Shown here: in pieces, positions 1 to 9,049 of the stretch
How positions within the stretch are numbered: the stretch's first letter is position 1
Layout: every line of letters begins with the position of its first letter
DNA from: Kribbella solani
GTDB taxonomy: Bacteria > Actinomycetota > Actinomycetes > Propionibacteriales > Kribbellaceae
Reading direction: 5' to 3'
DNA length: 64,000 nt
Assembly (NCBI RefSeq): GCF_014205295.1
Contig: NZ_JACHNF010000001.1
Location: 1,550,001 to 1,614,000 of the forward strand
Made by a program: the position numbers and the translations under genes
Notes under the pieces: generated by a model
The model's input: the letters and a program-made list of their open reading frames with translations, nothing else
What the model was told of the DNA's origin: nothing
Database searches by the model: none

Positions 1-580
1 CCCAGGTCTCGTCCGGCAGCGTGCCGAACAGCTTGGTCTCGACGTCGTCGATCAGCGACGTGAAACGCTCCTTGTCGCCATCGGTGTTGCCGACGCCGCC
101 AGGGAACAGCGAGTCGCCGGTGAACACATGCGGCGCGCCGTCGGGGTCGTCGTACACGAGCGCGATCGAGCCGGGCGTGTGGCCCTTGATGTGGATCACC
201 CGCAGGCTGCACCGGCCGACCGCGATCTGGTCGCCGTCGTCGGCCAGCTGGTCGGTCGGTACCGGGATGCCGTCGGCGTCGTGCCGGCCCGCGACCGTGG
301 TGGCGCCGGTGCGCGCGACCACCTCGGCCAGCGCCTCCCAGTGGTCCTGGTGCTGGTGCGTGGTGATCACCCGGGCCAGGCCGCCGTCGCCGATCAGCTG
401 GAGCAGCGTGTCCGCCTCGTTCGCGGCGTCGATCAGGACCTGTTCGTCGGTCTGCCGGCAACGCAGCAGGTAGGCGTTGTTGTCCATCGGCCCGACCGCG
501 ACCTTGGTGATCATCAACTTGGCCAGCTCGTGGGTCTGAGCCGGTCCGCCGACGTGTGCGTTTCCGTGGTACTCGGACAT
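1..580 (-). CDS. MBL-fold metallo-hydrolase, partial (C-terminus outside window)
   Basis: The gene reads leftwards from ATG at 580 and runs off the window edge, so only about 193 N-terminal residues are visible. The zinc-binding signature THQHQDH, and further on GHTPGS and TGDSLF, place it in the metallo-beta-lactamase fold family of glyoxalase II-like hydrolases. Substrate cannot be told from sequence. It is divergent from uvrA, an arrangement also known in mycobacteria, where a gene of this family lies next to uvrA. It has no visible signal peptide, so a cytoplasmic enzyme is likely. The family assignment is firm and the reaction is unknown. Confidence 0.85.
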   Translation of the reverse strand, partial: MSEYHGNAHVGGPAQTHELAKLMITKVAVGPMDNNAYLLRCRQTDEQVLIDAANEADTLLQLIGDGGLARVITTHQHQDHWEALAEVVARTGATTVAGRHDADGIPVPTDQLADDGDQIAVGRCSLRVIHIKGHTPGSIALVYDDPDGAPHVFTGDSLFPGGVGNTDGDKERFTSLIDDVETKLFGTLPDETW

Positions 581-669
581 CGCGTTTTCTCCCCTGGAGT
601 TCGGTGACTCCGACGATCCTCGCACCTCGGCGACGGCGCGTCATGTCTGGTCCAGAGCGGTCGCGGTGA

Positions 670-685
670 TCGAATATACTTTCGA
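670..685. promoter_or_regulatory. LexA-like SOS box overlapping a -10 element upstream of uvrA
   Basis: TCGAATATACTTTCGA matches the actinobacterial LexA consensus TCGAAC-N4-GTTCGA at 10 of 12 specified positions. The hexamer TATACT (675-680) sits inside it and resembles a sigma-A -10 element, so LexA binding would block the promoter. No convincing -35 element is visible. The box ends 112 bp before the chosen uvrA start. Confidence 0.55.
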
Positions 686-797
686 AGCCGGGTGCCGGAT
701 CCGTCGGCGGAAGTTTTTGTCGGTGGGCCTCGTTAGCATGACCGGGCATGCCAGAGATCCACCCGGATACCCCACGAGAACCGCTGAGAGTGAGCTT

Positions 798-3700
798 GTG
801 TCTGACCGTCTGATCGTGCGCGGAGCGCGTGAGCACAACCTGAAGGACGTCTCGGTCGACCTGCCGCGGGACGCCATGATCGTCTTCACCGGCCTGTCCG
901 GGTCCGGGAAGTCCAGCCTGGCCTTCGACACCATCTTCGCCGAGGGCCAGCGGCGGTACGTGGAGTCGCTGTCGGCGTACGCGCGGCAGTTCCTCGGCCA
1001 GATGGACAAACCCGACGTCGACTTCATCGAGGGCCTGTCACCGGCCGTCTCGATCGACCAGAAGTCCACCTCGCGGAACCCGCGCTCCACCGTCGGCACG
1101 ATCACGGAGGTGTACGACTACCTCCGGCTGCTGTTCGCGCGGGCCGGCCGGCCGCACTGTCCGGAGTGCGGTGAGCCGATCGCCCGGCAGACCCCGCAGC
1201 AGATCGTCGACCGGGTCCTCGAGCTCGACGAGGGCACCCGGTTCCAGGTCCTGGCCCCGGTGGTCCGCGGCCGCAAGGGTGAGTACGTCGACCTGTTCCG
1301 CCAGCTGACCGGTCAGGGCTTCGCCCGGGCCCGGGTCGACGGCGAGACGATCCAGCTGACCGAGCCGCCGAAGCTGGACAAGCAGAAGAAGCACAGCATC
1401 GACGTGGTCGTCGACCGGCTGGCGGTGAAGGGCTCGGCGAAGCAGCGGCTGACCGACTCGGTCGAGACCGCGCTCGGCCTGGCCAGTGGCCTGGTCGTGC
1501 TGGACTTCGTCGACCTCCCGGCGAACGATCCGCACCGCGAGCGCCGGTTCTCCGAGAAGCTCGCCTGCCCGAACGATCACCCGCTCGCGATCGACGAGCT
1601 GGAGCCGCGGTCGTTCTCGTTCAATTCGCCGTACGGTGCCTGCCCGGCGTGCGCCGGCCTGGGTACCCGGATGGAGGTCGACCCGGAGCTGCTGGTTCCG
1701 GACCCGTCGAAGTCGCTCGACGAAGGCGCGATCCAGCCCTGGTCGGGGCAGAACGTCACCCAGTACTTCGAGCGGTTGCTGGAGGCGCTGGCGAAGGACC
1801 TGAAGTTCCGGACCAGTACGCCGTTCGGGGAACTGCCCGCGAAGGCGAAGAAGGCGCTGCTGACCGGGCACGACAAGCAGGTACACGTCTCGTACCAGAA
1901 CCGCTACGGCCGCGAGCGGTCGTACTACACGAGCTTCGAGGGCGTGATTCCGTACGTCGAGCGCCGGCACGCGGAGGCGTCCAGCGACACCGGGCGGGAG
2001 CGCTTCGAGGAGTACATGCGCGAGGTGCCGTGCCTGGCCTGCAACGGCGCGCGGCTGAAGCCGATCTCGCTGGCGGTCACGCTCGGTGGGAAGAACATCG
2101 CCGAGATCAGCGCGATGTCGATCGACGAGGTGCACGCGTTCCTGGTCCAGATGGAGCTATCGGCGCGGGAGAAGCAGATCGCCGAGCGGGTGGTGAAGGA
2201 GATCGGCGAGCGGCTGCAGTTCCTGCTCGACGTCGGCCTGGACTACCTGGCGCTGAGCCGGCCGGCGGGTTCGCTGTCCGGCGGCGAGGCACAGCGGATC
2301 CGGCTCGCGACGCAGATCGGCTCCGGGCTGGTCGGCGTGCTGTACGTGCTGGACGAGCCGTCGATCGGCCTGCACCAGCGTGACAACCGGCGGCTGATCG
2401 AGACCCTGGTCCGGCTGAAGGAGCTGGGCAACACGCTGATCGTCGTCGAGCACGACGAGGACACCATCGACCACGCCGACTGGGTGGTCGACATCGGCCC
2501 GGGCGCCGGTGAGCACGGCGGCCAGGTGGTCGTGTCCGGGACCGTCGAGGACCTGCGCAACCACCCGGACTCGATCACCGGGGCGTACGTGTCGGGCCGC
2601 CGCGAGATCCCGATCCCGGCGATCCGCCGGCCGCTGACCGAGGGCCGCGAGCTGACCGTGTACGGCGCGCGGCAGAACAACCTGAAGGACATCGACGTGA
2701 CCATCCCGCTCGGGGTGTTCGTCGCGGTCACCGGCGTGTCCGGTTCCGGCAAGTCCACGCTGGTGAACGACATCCTGTACACGTCGCTGGCGCGGCAGAT
2801 CTACGGCGCGCGGGCGGTGCCCGGCCGGCACACCAAGATCTCCGGGATGGAGCTGGTCGACAAGGTCATCCACGTCGACCAGTCGCCGATCGGCCGGACA
2901 CCCCGGTCGAACCCGGCGACCTACACCGGGGTCTGGGACCACGTCCGGAAGCTGTTCGCGGACACTCCCGAGGCGAAGGTTCGTGGGTACCAGCAGGGGC
3001 GCTTCTCGTTCAACGTGAAGGGCGGCCGGTGCGAGGCGTGCTCCGGTGACGGCACGCTGAAGATCGAGATGAACTTTCTGCCGGACGTGTATGTCCCGTG
3101 CGAGGTCTGCCACGGCGCGCGGTACAACCGCGAAACGCTCGAGGTGCACTACAAGGGCAAGACCGTCGCGGACGTGCTGGACATGCCGATCGAGGAGGCG
3201 TCGGAGTTCTTCGCCGCGATCCCGGCGATCTCGCGACATCTGACCACGCTGGTGGAGGTCGGGCTCGGGTACGTCCGGCTCGGTCAGCCGGCGCCGACGC
3301 TGTCCGGTGGTGAGGCGCAGCGGGTCAAGCTGGCGTCGGAGCTGCAGCGGCGGTCCACGGGCCGTACGGTGTATGTGCTGGACGAGCCGACCACCGGGCT
3401 GCACTTCGAGGACATCCGGAAGCTGCTCGGCGTGCTGAGCGGTCTGGTCGACAAGGGCAACTCGGTGCTGGTGATCGAGCACAACCTGGACGTGATCAAG
3501 ACCGCCGACTGGCTGATCGACCTCGGCCCGGACGGTGGCCGTCGCGGCGGGACACTGGTCGCGGAGGGTACTCCGGAGGAGGTCGCCGCCAGCCCCGCGT
3601 CGTACACCGGTGCGTTCCTGGCCGAGATCCTCAAGGGCCGCGCCGCGAAGCCGAGCGCGAAGCAGGCAGCCGCAGCCATCGCGACCGGGCCCGCGAAGAA

Positions 3701-3866
3701 GACGGCAGCCGCGAAGAAGACGGCGCCGGCCAAGAAGGCGGCACCTGCCAAGAAGGCGGTATCGGCGACGAAGGCTGTCGCGAAGAAGGCCGCGGTCAAG
3801 AAGACGACAGCCAAGAAGTCAGCCCCCGCGACGAAGGCAGCACCGAGAAGGCGGGTCGCTCGCTAG
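798..3866 (+). CDS. uvrA: UvrABC excinuclease subunit A, with Lys/Ala-rich C-terminal tail
   Basis: UvrA is the damage-recognition ATPase of nucleotide excision repair and works with UvrB and UvrC. The start is taken as GTG at 798 ([18 protein letters not shown]), matching the usual UvrA N-terminus; an upstream in-frame ATG at 666 lies inside the promoter. The protein has about 1022 residues. It shows two ABC modules: Walker A motifs GLSGSGKSS and GVSGSGKST, signatures [12 protein letters not shown] and [12 protein letters not shown], and CxxC zinc-finger pairs including CEACSGDG and [10 protein letters not shown]. From about position 3640 a roughly 70-residue tail of AKK/PAKKA repeats resembles histone H1 or the HupB tail and goes beyond the normal UvrA end. 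uvrC lies about 5 kb downstream. Confidence 0.97.
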   Translation: MSDRLIVRGAREHNLKDVSVDLPRDAMIVFTGLSGSGKSSLAFDTIFAEGQRRYVESLSAYARQFLGQMDKPDVDFIEGLSPAVSIDQKSTSRNPRSTVGTITEVYDYLRLLFARAGRPHCPECGEPIARQTPQQIVDRVLELDEGTRFQVLAPVVRGRKGEYVDLFRQLTGQGFARARVDGETIQLTEPPKLDKQKKHSIDVVVDRLAVKGSAKQRLTDSVETALGLASGLVVLDFVDLPANDPHRERRFSEKLACPNDHPLAIDELEPRSFSFNSPYGACPACAGLGTRMEVDPELLVPDPSKSLDEGAIQPWSGQNVTQYFERLLEALAKDLKFRTSTPFGELPAKAKKALLTGHDKQVHVSYQNRYGRERSYYTSFEGVIPYVERRHAEASSDTGRERFEEYMREVPCLACNGARLKPISLAVTLGGKNIAEISAMSIDEVHAFLVQMELSAREKQIAERVVKEIGERLQFLLDVGLDYLALSRPAGSLSGGEAQRIRLATQIGSGLVGVLYVLDEPSIGLHQRDNRRLIETLVRLKELGNTLIVVEHDEDTIDHADWVVDIGPGAGEHGGQVVVSGTVEDLRNHPDSITGAYVSGRREIPIPAIRRPLTEGRELTVYGARQNNLKDIDVTIPLGVFVAVTGVSGSGKSTLVNDILYTSLARQIYGARAVPGRHTKISGMELVDKVIHVDQSPIGRTPRSNPATYTGVWDHVRKLFADTPEAKVRGYQQGRFSFNVKGGRCEACSGDGTLKIEMNFLPDVYVPCEVCHGARYNRETLEVHYKGKTVADVLDMPIEEASEFFAAIPAISRHLTTLVEVGLGYVRLGQPAPTLSGGEAQRVKLASELQRRSTGRTVYVLDEPTTGLHFEDIRKLLGVLSGLVDKGNSVLVIEHNLDVIKTADWLIDLGPDGGRRGGTLVAEGTPEEVAASPASYTGAFLAEILKGRAAKPSAKQAAAAIATGPAKKTAAAKKTAPAKKAAPAKKAVSATKAVAKKAAVKKTTAKKSAPATKAAPRRRVAR

Positions 3867-3893
3867 CTGGGTGTCGCCGGACCGTGCACCGCG

Positions 3894-4790
3894 TCAGCGG
3901 CGGAAGAGCTGAAGCAGGAGATGGCGGAGCCAGGTCCGGCGCGGGGTTGGGAGCAGGGACGGGGGGAGGACGGCCTGCGGCGGGTTGGCCAGGGTGACCG
4001 GGACTTGCACCATCCGGTCGCCTTGGACCCAGAAGAGGTCCGGGCTGCACTGGTCCGGCGCTCCGCGGTACGAGTCGGCGACGTACTGCGCCAACCGATC
4101 CGCGAGCGCCTGGCCCGCGTCCGCCGGGCAGAACGCGACCGTGCTGAGCCGCGGCACACCAACCAGTACGCCCAACCCGACCGACGCCTGGGTGAGGATC
4201 TCCTCCCGGTCGACGATCGCCATCGACACCAGCGGATCGTCCTCCCGGTGCAGCACCGAGATGCCGTCGTGGTCGACCGGCCGTAGGTCCGCGATCTCGT
4301 CCAGACTGAGCTGCACCGGCGACGGCACCTCCGGCTCACCCAGCCCGAGCATCGAGCGGCGTACGACGGTCAGCCGCCGTAGCTCCGACCCGGTACGGAC
4401 GAACACCACCACCTCGAAGTGATCGCCGAACGGAATCAACGTGTCCGCGACCGGACCCGCCGTCCGCGCCGACCAACCACGTTGCACGAGCAAAGCACGC
4501 TGGCGCTCGCCCACGTCGCCGTACCGGTGCTCCTCGGTGGCGAGCTCGCCTTCCGCGACCACCGCCCGCAACCAGGCCTCGATCTGCTCGGCCCACCGCT
4601 GCTGCGGCACCTGGTCACAGCGCTCGATGATCTCGCGGAGCCCGACGACCGCGGACATCTGCAGCGCGCCACGGCCCCAGCCCACCTCGACCGTCCGCTC
4701 CGCGCTGTCGACGACGCAGCCCGGGAACCAGATCGGCGCGAGGTCGGCGATCACCCGCATCACTGTCGTGTCGTCGGTCGTGCCTGTCAT
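3894..4790 (-). CDS. hypothetical protein, 298 aa
   Basis: I do not recognise this gene. It starts at ATG 4790 behind a GGGAGAGG ribosome-binding site and ends 27 bp from the convergent uvrA stop. The product is soluble-looking, with no signal peptide or membrane segment. It contains acidic stretches, several VVVFVRTG/VLVGVPRL-like hydrophobic strands and a basic C-terminus rich in Arg and Leu. The pattern suggests an alpha/beta cytoplasmic protein of the kind conserved among actinobacteria, but no catalytic motif is visible. Reading frame and GC bias look normal, so the gene is likely real even though its function is open. Confidence 0.75.
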   Translation of the reverse strand: MTGTTDDTTVMRVIADLAPIWFPGCVVDSAERTVEVGWGRGALQMSAVVGLREIIERCDQVPQQRWAEQIEAWLRAVVAEGELATEEHRYGDVGERQRALLVQRGWSARTAGPVADTLIPFGDHFEVVVFVRTGSELRRLTVVRRSMLGLGEPEVPSPVQLSLDEIADLRPVDHDGISVLHREDDPLVSMAIVDREEILTQASVGLGVLVGVPRLSTVAFCPADAGQALADRLAQYVADSYRGAPDQCSPDLFWVQGDRMVQVPVTLANPPQAVLPPSLLPTPRRTWLRHLLLQLFRR

Positions 4791-5062
4791 TTCATGCCTC
4801 TCCCACCAGTACAGTGTGCCGGGCCCCAGGGCGGGTGCGGACCGAGTCCCTGCCTCTCGGTGGGTACGCTGCCGAAGGAAACCCTAGCGCCACCGTGGGC
4901 CGGTACCGGCACCAGGCGGAAACCCTCAAACGGCGGTTCAATCCGGCCGGGGGTGAACCAATCGGCTGACCCAGTCGTTTGAGTCGTTAGAGAACGTTCA
5001 ACCACTCAAGCCGGCAGGCTGTCGAAGACCAGCGGCCGGCTGGCTCTTGGAGGTCCGGATTC

Positions 5063-5563
5063 ATGACCGATGACACGACGCGGGACCGGCGGACCGTACT
5101 TCGGTGCGCGGCGATGGCGGCGCTCGTGGGCGCCGGCGCGCCGATCCTCGCGGCCTGTGGCGGCAACGACACCAGCGGTACGAGCGGCGGCACCGGCACT
5201 GGTACCGCGCCGACCGGGTCCGCGCCGTCTGGTTCCGGGCCGGCCTCAGGTACGCCGTCGGCGGGCGGCGGCGGTACGGTGCTCGGCCCGGTGTCCGATG
5301 TCCCGGTCGGCGGCGGGAAGGTGTTCACCGACGCCAAGGTGGTCGTCACTCAGCCGACCGCGGGTCAGTACAAGGGGTTCTCGGCGATCTGTACGCACCA
5401 AGGCAACCCGATCGGCTCGGTGGAGAACGGGCAGATCGTCTGCCCGTTCCACAACAGCCACTTCAGCATCACCGACGGCAGCCCTGTCAGCGGCCCGGCC
5501 GCCACGCCCCTTCCCGCCGTCAACGTAAAGGTCCAAGGCACCAACATCATCGAATCCGCCTGA
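5063..5563 (+). CDS. Rieske [2Fe-2S] domain lipoprotein
   Basis: A 166-residue secreted iron-sulfur protein. Residues 9-32 form a twin-arginine signal (RRTVLR) ending in the lipobox LAAC, so Cys32 is the likely lipidation site. A Gly/Ser/Thr-rich linker (about residues 33-75) precedes the Rieske domain. The cluster ligands are clear: C110-T-H112 in CTHQG and C127-P-F-H130 in CPFHNSHF. It is preceded by GGAGG eight bases before the ATG. No oxidase, cytochrome or dioxygenase gene is adjacent, so its electron partner is unknown. Similar Tat-exported Rieske lipoproteins are common in actinobacteria. Confidence 0.92.
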   Translation: MTDDTTRDRRTVLRCAAMAALVGAGAPILAACGGNDTSGTSGGTGTGTAPTGSAPSGSGPASGTPSAGGGGTVLGPVSDVPVGGGKVFTDAKVVVTQPTAGQYKGFSAICTHQGNPIGSVENGQIVCPFHNSHFSITDGSPVSGPAATPLPAVNVKVQGTNIIESA

Positions 5564-5611
5564 CCCGCCCACCCGCACAACCCCCGTCGCCCCCGCCGAA
5601 CCCCCTTCCCA

Positions 5612-5695
5612 TTTGAGGGGTTAACCACCGAAAGTGCCCGTTCACCACCCGCATGCCGGGGGTGAACGGGCAACTTCAGTGGTCAACCCCTCAAA
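5612..5695. repeat. long imperfect palindrome (35-bp arms, 14-nt loop)
   Basis: Arms 5612-5646 and 5661-5695 pair at 31 of 35 positions around a 14-base loop. It lies between the Rieske stop and the right end of the IS110 element, where it could terminate transcription from both sides. The stem is far longer than a normal terminator and has no T-tract. The motif GGTTAACCAC within the arm resembles GGTTCTCCAC in the hairpin at 53505-53578. Confidence 0.8.
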
Positions 5696-5732
5696 CGGGG
5701 ACGGGAGGCAGGGCAGGAGTGGGTGTGGGGAT

Positions 5733-6907
5733 GCTCCTATGGATGGTCAAGGGGTTTGTGGTTTGGTGAGGACGTAGTAGATCTCGCGTGCGATGAGGCG
5801 TTTGAGGCATCGGATGATGTCTTTCTTGGACAGTCCGTTGGTTGTGCGGCGTTCGAGGTAGGCGCGGGTGCGTGGGTCCCAGCGGAGTCGGCTGATGACG
5901 ATGGTGTAGAGGGCTGAGTTGGCTTGGCGATCGCCGCCGCGGTTGAGTCGGTGGCGGTGGGTCTGGCCGGATGATGCGGGGATGGGGGCGACTCCGCAGA
6001 GCATCGCGAAGGCGCCTTCGGAGTGGATGCGTTCTGGGTTTTGTCCGATGGTGACCAGGAGTTGGCCGGCGACATCGGGGCCGACGCCGTTGAGGGTGAG
6101 CAGTTCGGGGTTGATCGTGTTGATGAGTTCGGTGATGAGTTGATCGAGCTCGGCGATCTCGTGCTGGGCTGCGAGGTGACGGCGGGCCAGGGAGCGTAGC
6201 GCGGTTTTGACGGCGTGTTGTGGGATCGCGATCTGATTAGGGTCGGGTCGCAGGTTGTGGCAGGTGTCGATCAGGCGCGGGTTGGTGAGGCCGCGTAGTT
6301 GCTGGCGCAGGTCGTGTGGTGCGGTGACGATCAGGGCCTTGATTCTGCGCAGGCAGTCAGCGCGCTGGCTGACGGCGCTGTTGCGGGCGATGCGCAGGTT
6401 CCGTAGTGCCTCGACCTGCCCGTCACGGTTCTTGGGGATGCCGGTGCGTACTTTGCCCAAAGCGGCTCGGGCGGCTGCTTCGGCGTCGATCGGGTCGGAC
6501 TTGCCTGCTGTCCGGCGGGTTTTACGACTGGGCCGGTCGATCTCGACCACGGTCACACCCTGCCCGGTCAGGTAGCCGGTCAGGCCCGACCCGTAAGCGC
6601 CGGTGCCCTCGACACCGATCAGAACGACCGGCCCGAACGAGCCCAGCCAGGCCAGCAAAGCCGCATAGCCGGCACCAGTGGCGGGAAAGGTCTGGTGACC
6701 GAGCATCCGGCCCGTCTGGTCGATCGCAGCCGCCGTATGGGTATCGCGGTGAGTGTCGACACCACCGGTGATCTCGGCCTGGGACACGGCATCTGGCTGT
6801 GCGATGGTAGACATCGCCGTCCTTCCATTCGACACGGTCAGGGCGGCACGCACCAGCCGAGCGACGGACAAAACAGTGATGGGTGCCTGCTGGCACAGGC
6901 TCCTATG
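5733..6907 (-). mobile_element. IS110-family insertion sequence bounded by a 9-bp direct repeat
   Basis: The element carries one transposase of the DEDD (IS110) type. GCTCCTATG occurs at both proposed ends, 5733-5741 and 6899-6907, giving a unit of about 1.17 kb without terminal inverted repeats, as expected for this family. A small dyad GTGCC-TGCT-GGCAC (6883-6896) lies just inside the upstream end. Only about 84 bp lie between the transposase start and the upstream repeat, and almost none on the other side. The boundaries are inferred from the repeat and have not been compared with an empty site. Confidence 0.75.
5747..6814 (-). CDS. IS110-family transposase (DEDD recombinase)
   Basis: A 355-residue transposase starting at ATG 6814, preceded by GGAAGGACGGCG; a longer reading to 6871 has no better site. 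The N-terminal RuvC-like domain shows D20 in GGVDTHRD, a Glu in GVEGTG and two Asp in KSDPIDAE, which form the DEDD set. The C-terminal Tnp domain has PASSGQTHRHR with the Ser-containing active-site region, and GVGPDVA resembles a helix-hairpin-helix. All key residues are intact, so it may be active. In this family (known for IS621) a structured bridge RNA encoded at the element end guides donor and target choice. Confidence 0.93.
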   Translation of the reverse strand: MSTIAQPDAVSQAEITGGVDTHRDTHTAAAIDQTGRMLGHQTFPATGAGYAALLAWLGSFGPVVLIGVEGTGAYGSGLTGYLTGQGVTVVEIDRPSRKTRRTAGKSDPIDAEAAARAALGKVRTGIPKNRDGQVEALRNLRIARNSAVSQRADCLRRIKALIVTAPHDLRQQLRGLTNPRLIDTCHNLRPDPNQIAIPQHAVKTALRSLARRHLAAQHEIAELDQLITELINTINPELLTLNGVGPDVAGQLLVTIGQNPERIHSEGAFAMLCGVAPIPASSGQTHRHRLNRGGDRQANSALYTIVISRLRWDPRTRAYLERRTTNGLSKKDIIRCLKRLIAREIYYVLTKPQTP

Positions 6908-6941
6908 AAGTCACGAGTTCTCGCCGAGTGAGTGCAAGCGA

Positions 6942-7022
6942 ACCCCGCAGCAGGTCGACCGACAGATCCCGTTCAAGACCCGAAGTCAGTTAGGGGCCGA
7001 GTCAGGACGACCACTGCGGGGT
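6942..7022 (-). other. possible structured RNA or terminator between the subtilisin gene and the IS element
   Basis: The segment between the subtilisin stop (7043) and the IS repeat (6907) has no gene. ACCCCGCAG (6942-6950) and CTGCGGGGT (7014-7022) are perfect 9-bp inverted arms enclosing 63 bases, so the transcript could close into a large stem. It may be the subtilisin terminator. Alternatively, if the real IS end lies further right than the 9-bp repeat suggests, it may be part of a bridge RNA. The sequence alone does not decide. Confidence 0.35.
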
Positions 7023-7042
7023 CCACGCCTACATCCTCACTG

Positions 7043-8362
7043 TTAGGGGTGGGTGGTGGTGGCGGGGTCTGGTTTGCCGAGGTAGAGGAGTTTGTTGGGG
7101 GAGCCGGTGCCGGGGTCGCCGACCTTGTCGGGGGTGGAGTTCGTGACCAGGGCCTTGGTGACGTCGGCGGGGGTGGCGTCGGGGTGGTCGGCCAGGTACA
7201 GGGCGATGCCGCCCGCGACGTGCGGTGTCGCCATCGACGTACCGCTCATCTTCGCCGTCGCGTCCGGTCCGGTGATGCCGACCGAGGTGATGTCGACCCC
7301 CGGCGCGAACAGGTCGACGCACTTGCCGAAGTTGGAGAACGTCGCGCGCTGGTCCTGGGCATCGGTGGCGCCGACGGTGATCGCCAGCGGCTCCCGGGCC
7401 GGTGAGCTCTGGCAGGCGTCCGTGCCTTCGTTGCCGGCCGCAACGGCATAGGTGATGCCGGCGCCGATCGACGCCTTCACCGCGGCGTCCAGCGCGTCGT
7501 CCGCGCCGCCGCCGAGGCTCATGTTCGCGACCGCCGGCTTCTTGGCGTTCTTGGTCACCCAGTCGATCCCGGCCACCACGGACTCGGTCGAGCCGCCGCC
7601 CTTGCAGTCGAGTACGCGCACCGCGACCAGGTGCGCGGCCTTCGCCACGCCGTACGTCGTACCACCGATGGTGCCGGCCACGTGGCTGCCGTGGCCCATG
7701 CAGTCGACGCCGTTCTGCCCGTCGCCGACCGTGTCGGTACCGACCGAAGCGCGGTCACCGAAGTCCTTGTGCTTCGCGTAGATGCCGGTGTCGATCACGT
7801 ACACGTTGACGTTCTTCGCGTCCGTCGACGGCTCGTACTTCTTGTCCAGCGGCAGATCGCGCTGGTCGGTACGGTCGAGGCCCCACGGCGGATCGTCCTG
7901 GCTGACGGTGATCTTCTGATTCTGTTGCACGTACGCGACGCGCGGGTCCGCGGCCAGCTTCTTGGCCTGATCAGTGTCCATCGCGGCGGAGAAGCCCTTG
8001 ATCGACGCGTCGTACTGGTCCCGGACCTTGACGTCGTAGCTCGCGGCCAGGCTCTGAGTGGCGACCCGGGTCTGGGCGCGTGAGTTCTGGCCGGCCAGAA
8101 CGACGATGTAGCTGCCGGGGATGGCGTTCGGGCTGCCGGCGCCACGGACCGAAACCGCGCCGGAGCCGCCGCCCGTACCGTCCGCGGGTGGGCCGGTGGG
8201 GTTCGAGGCGGCCGCGGCGCTGCCGGCGGTCGCGGCGCCGCAGACGGCGAGCGCGGACGCGACCAGGAAACCGACGGCCGCGCGCGACGGGCGCGGTGTT
8301 CGCGAGCGGCGCGGTGTTGGTGGCCGGAGCGGCGTTGGGTACTGGCGAAGGGATGGGAACAT
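7043..8362 (-). CDS. secreted S8 family (subtilisin-like) serine peptidase
   Basis: A 439-residue preproprotein. The basic N-terminus and hydrophobic segment (about residues 28-52) form a signal peptide. Residues 83-152 are an inhibitor I9-type propeptide (GSYIVVLAG...). The catalytic triad is D191 in VIDTG, H224 in GHGSHVAG and S376 in GTSMATPH, with oxyanion N311 in AAGN. Cysteines around 221, 252, 317 and 348 suggest disulfides, as in proteinase K-like enzymes. The product should be an exported endopeptidase activated by propeptide removal. The start ATG at 8362 lies in a long inverted repeat (see 8361-8456). The IS110 element is inserted about 135 bp beyond the stop. Confidence 0.95.
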   Translation of the reverse strand: MFPSLRQYPTPLRPPTPRRSRTPRPSRAAVGFLVASALAVCGAATAGSAAAASNPTGPPADGTGGGSGAVSVRGAGSPNAIPGSYIVVLAGQNSRAQTRVATQSLAASYDVKVRDQYDASIKGFSAAMDTDQAKKLAADPRVAYVQQNQKITVSQDDPPWGLDRTDQRDLPLDKKYEPSTDAKNVNVYVIDTGIYAKHKDFGDRASVGTDTVGDGQNGVDCMGHGSHVAGTIGGTTYGVAKAAHLVAVRVLDCKGGGSTESVVAGIDWVTKNAKKPAVANMSLGGGADDALDAAVKASIGAGITYAVAAGNEGTDACQSSPAREPLAITVGATDAQDQRATFSNFGKCVDLFAPGVDITSVGITGPDATAKMSGTSMATPHVAGGIALYLADHPDATPADVTKALVTNSTPDKVGDPGTGSPNKLLYLGKPDPATTTHP

Positions 8363-8456
8363 GGGCGGAACTCCCTCGTGTCAGCGCCAGGCCTGGTTGC
8401 CTCATGCAAAGGTCCTGCACATCTACCCTGGTTCACACGCTAGGGAGTCCGCCCAT
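8361..8456 (-). promoter_or_regulatory. inverted repeat masking the ribosome-binding site and start of the subtilisin gene
   Basis: Bases 8361-8376 and 8442-8456 are complementary over 15 bp with one bulged base. On the transcript the 3' arm contains the Shine-Dalgarno AGGGAG and the first two bases of the start codon. CGTGT/ACACG just inside extends the stem. If the RNA starts upstream of 8456, initiation would be hidden unless the stem opens. A six-codon reading frame (MCRTFA, then stop) lies in the loop. Confidence 0.5.
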
Positions 8457-8511
8457 CCCAGCCGGGGGTCAACCCAGGCTTATGGGCCAACCCGAAACAG
8501 GACCGCAACGT

Positions 8512-8967
8512 TCAGGAGCTCTGCCGCGCCTGGTGATTGGCGAACTTCCGGGCCGCGAAGTCGTACGCCTCCTGGATCAACGGGAGCAGCTGGTCCAGAC
8601 CGGTCGGGTTCACGATCGCCACCCAGTACTGGGCGGCGTAGAACGGATGCGGCATCAACGTGTCCCGGGCGCTGTAGTCGTGTCCCGAGTCGAGCACCCA
8701 GTCGGCGTTCCGCTCGGTCGGCGCCGGGCCGAACAGTGACATGTACGTGGCTTTGGTCAACGCCAGGTTCAAGCGCCAGGCACCGGGCTCGTCCAGCCGG
8801 GACACCTGCTCGTAGTGATCCCCGGTGACAATGGTGGCGAACGGCTGCTGCCGCTCCGGTGGCAGGTCGGCCGCCGGGTCGTACAGGTAGAACAGGTCGC
8901 CCTGGCCTTCGAGCATCCGCACCCCGGCGTACTCACGAAACCTCCGGTCAAGTTCTTCGATCGTCAT
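8512..8967 (-). CDS. DUF6194-like protein, 151 aa
   Basis: A small cytoplasmic protein with no signal or membrane segment. The C-terminal half has LMPHPFYAAQYWVAIVNPT, a pattern I associate with the uncharacterised actinobacterial family DUF6194. The N-terminus (TIEELDRRFREY) looks like an amphipathic helix. It is divergent from uvrC, with 82 bp between the two starts, and is not in an operon. Family assignment is from memory of the motif, and no biochemical role is known to me. Confidence 0.65.
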   Translation of the reverse strand: MTIEELDRRFREYAGVRMLEGQGDLFYLYDPAADLPPERQQPFATIVTGDHYEQVSRLDEPGAWRLNLALTKATYMSLFGPAPTERNADWVLDSGHDYSARDTLMPHPFYAAQYWVAIVNPTGLDQLLPLIQEAYDFAARKFANHQARQSS

Positions 8968-9049
8968 ACCTTCAAGTGTGTCATTGAAGTAGCAATAGAG
9001 ACTTTCGCGGAATTCCGGATTTGTCGGCGGACCGAACTAGGGTGGTCTG

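Noticed and set aside
666..797. Upstream start of uvrA at ATG 666
   Set aside because: It would put the LexA-like box and -10 inside the coding region and add 44 residues not seen in UvrA proteins.
1038..3482. Long minus-strand frames inside uvrA
   Set aside because: The translations are biased and featureless, while the plus strand encodes a complete UvrA.
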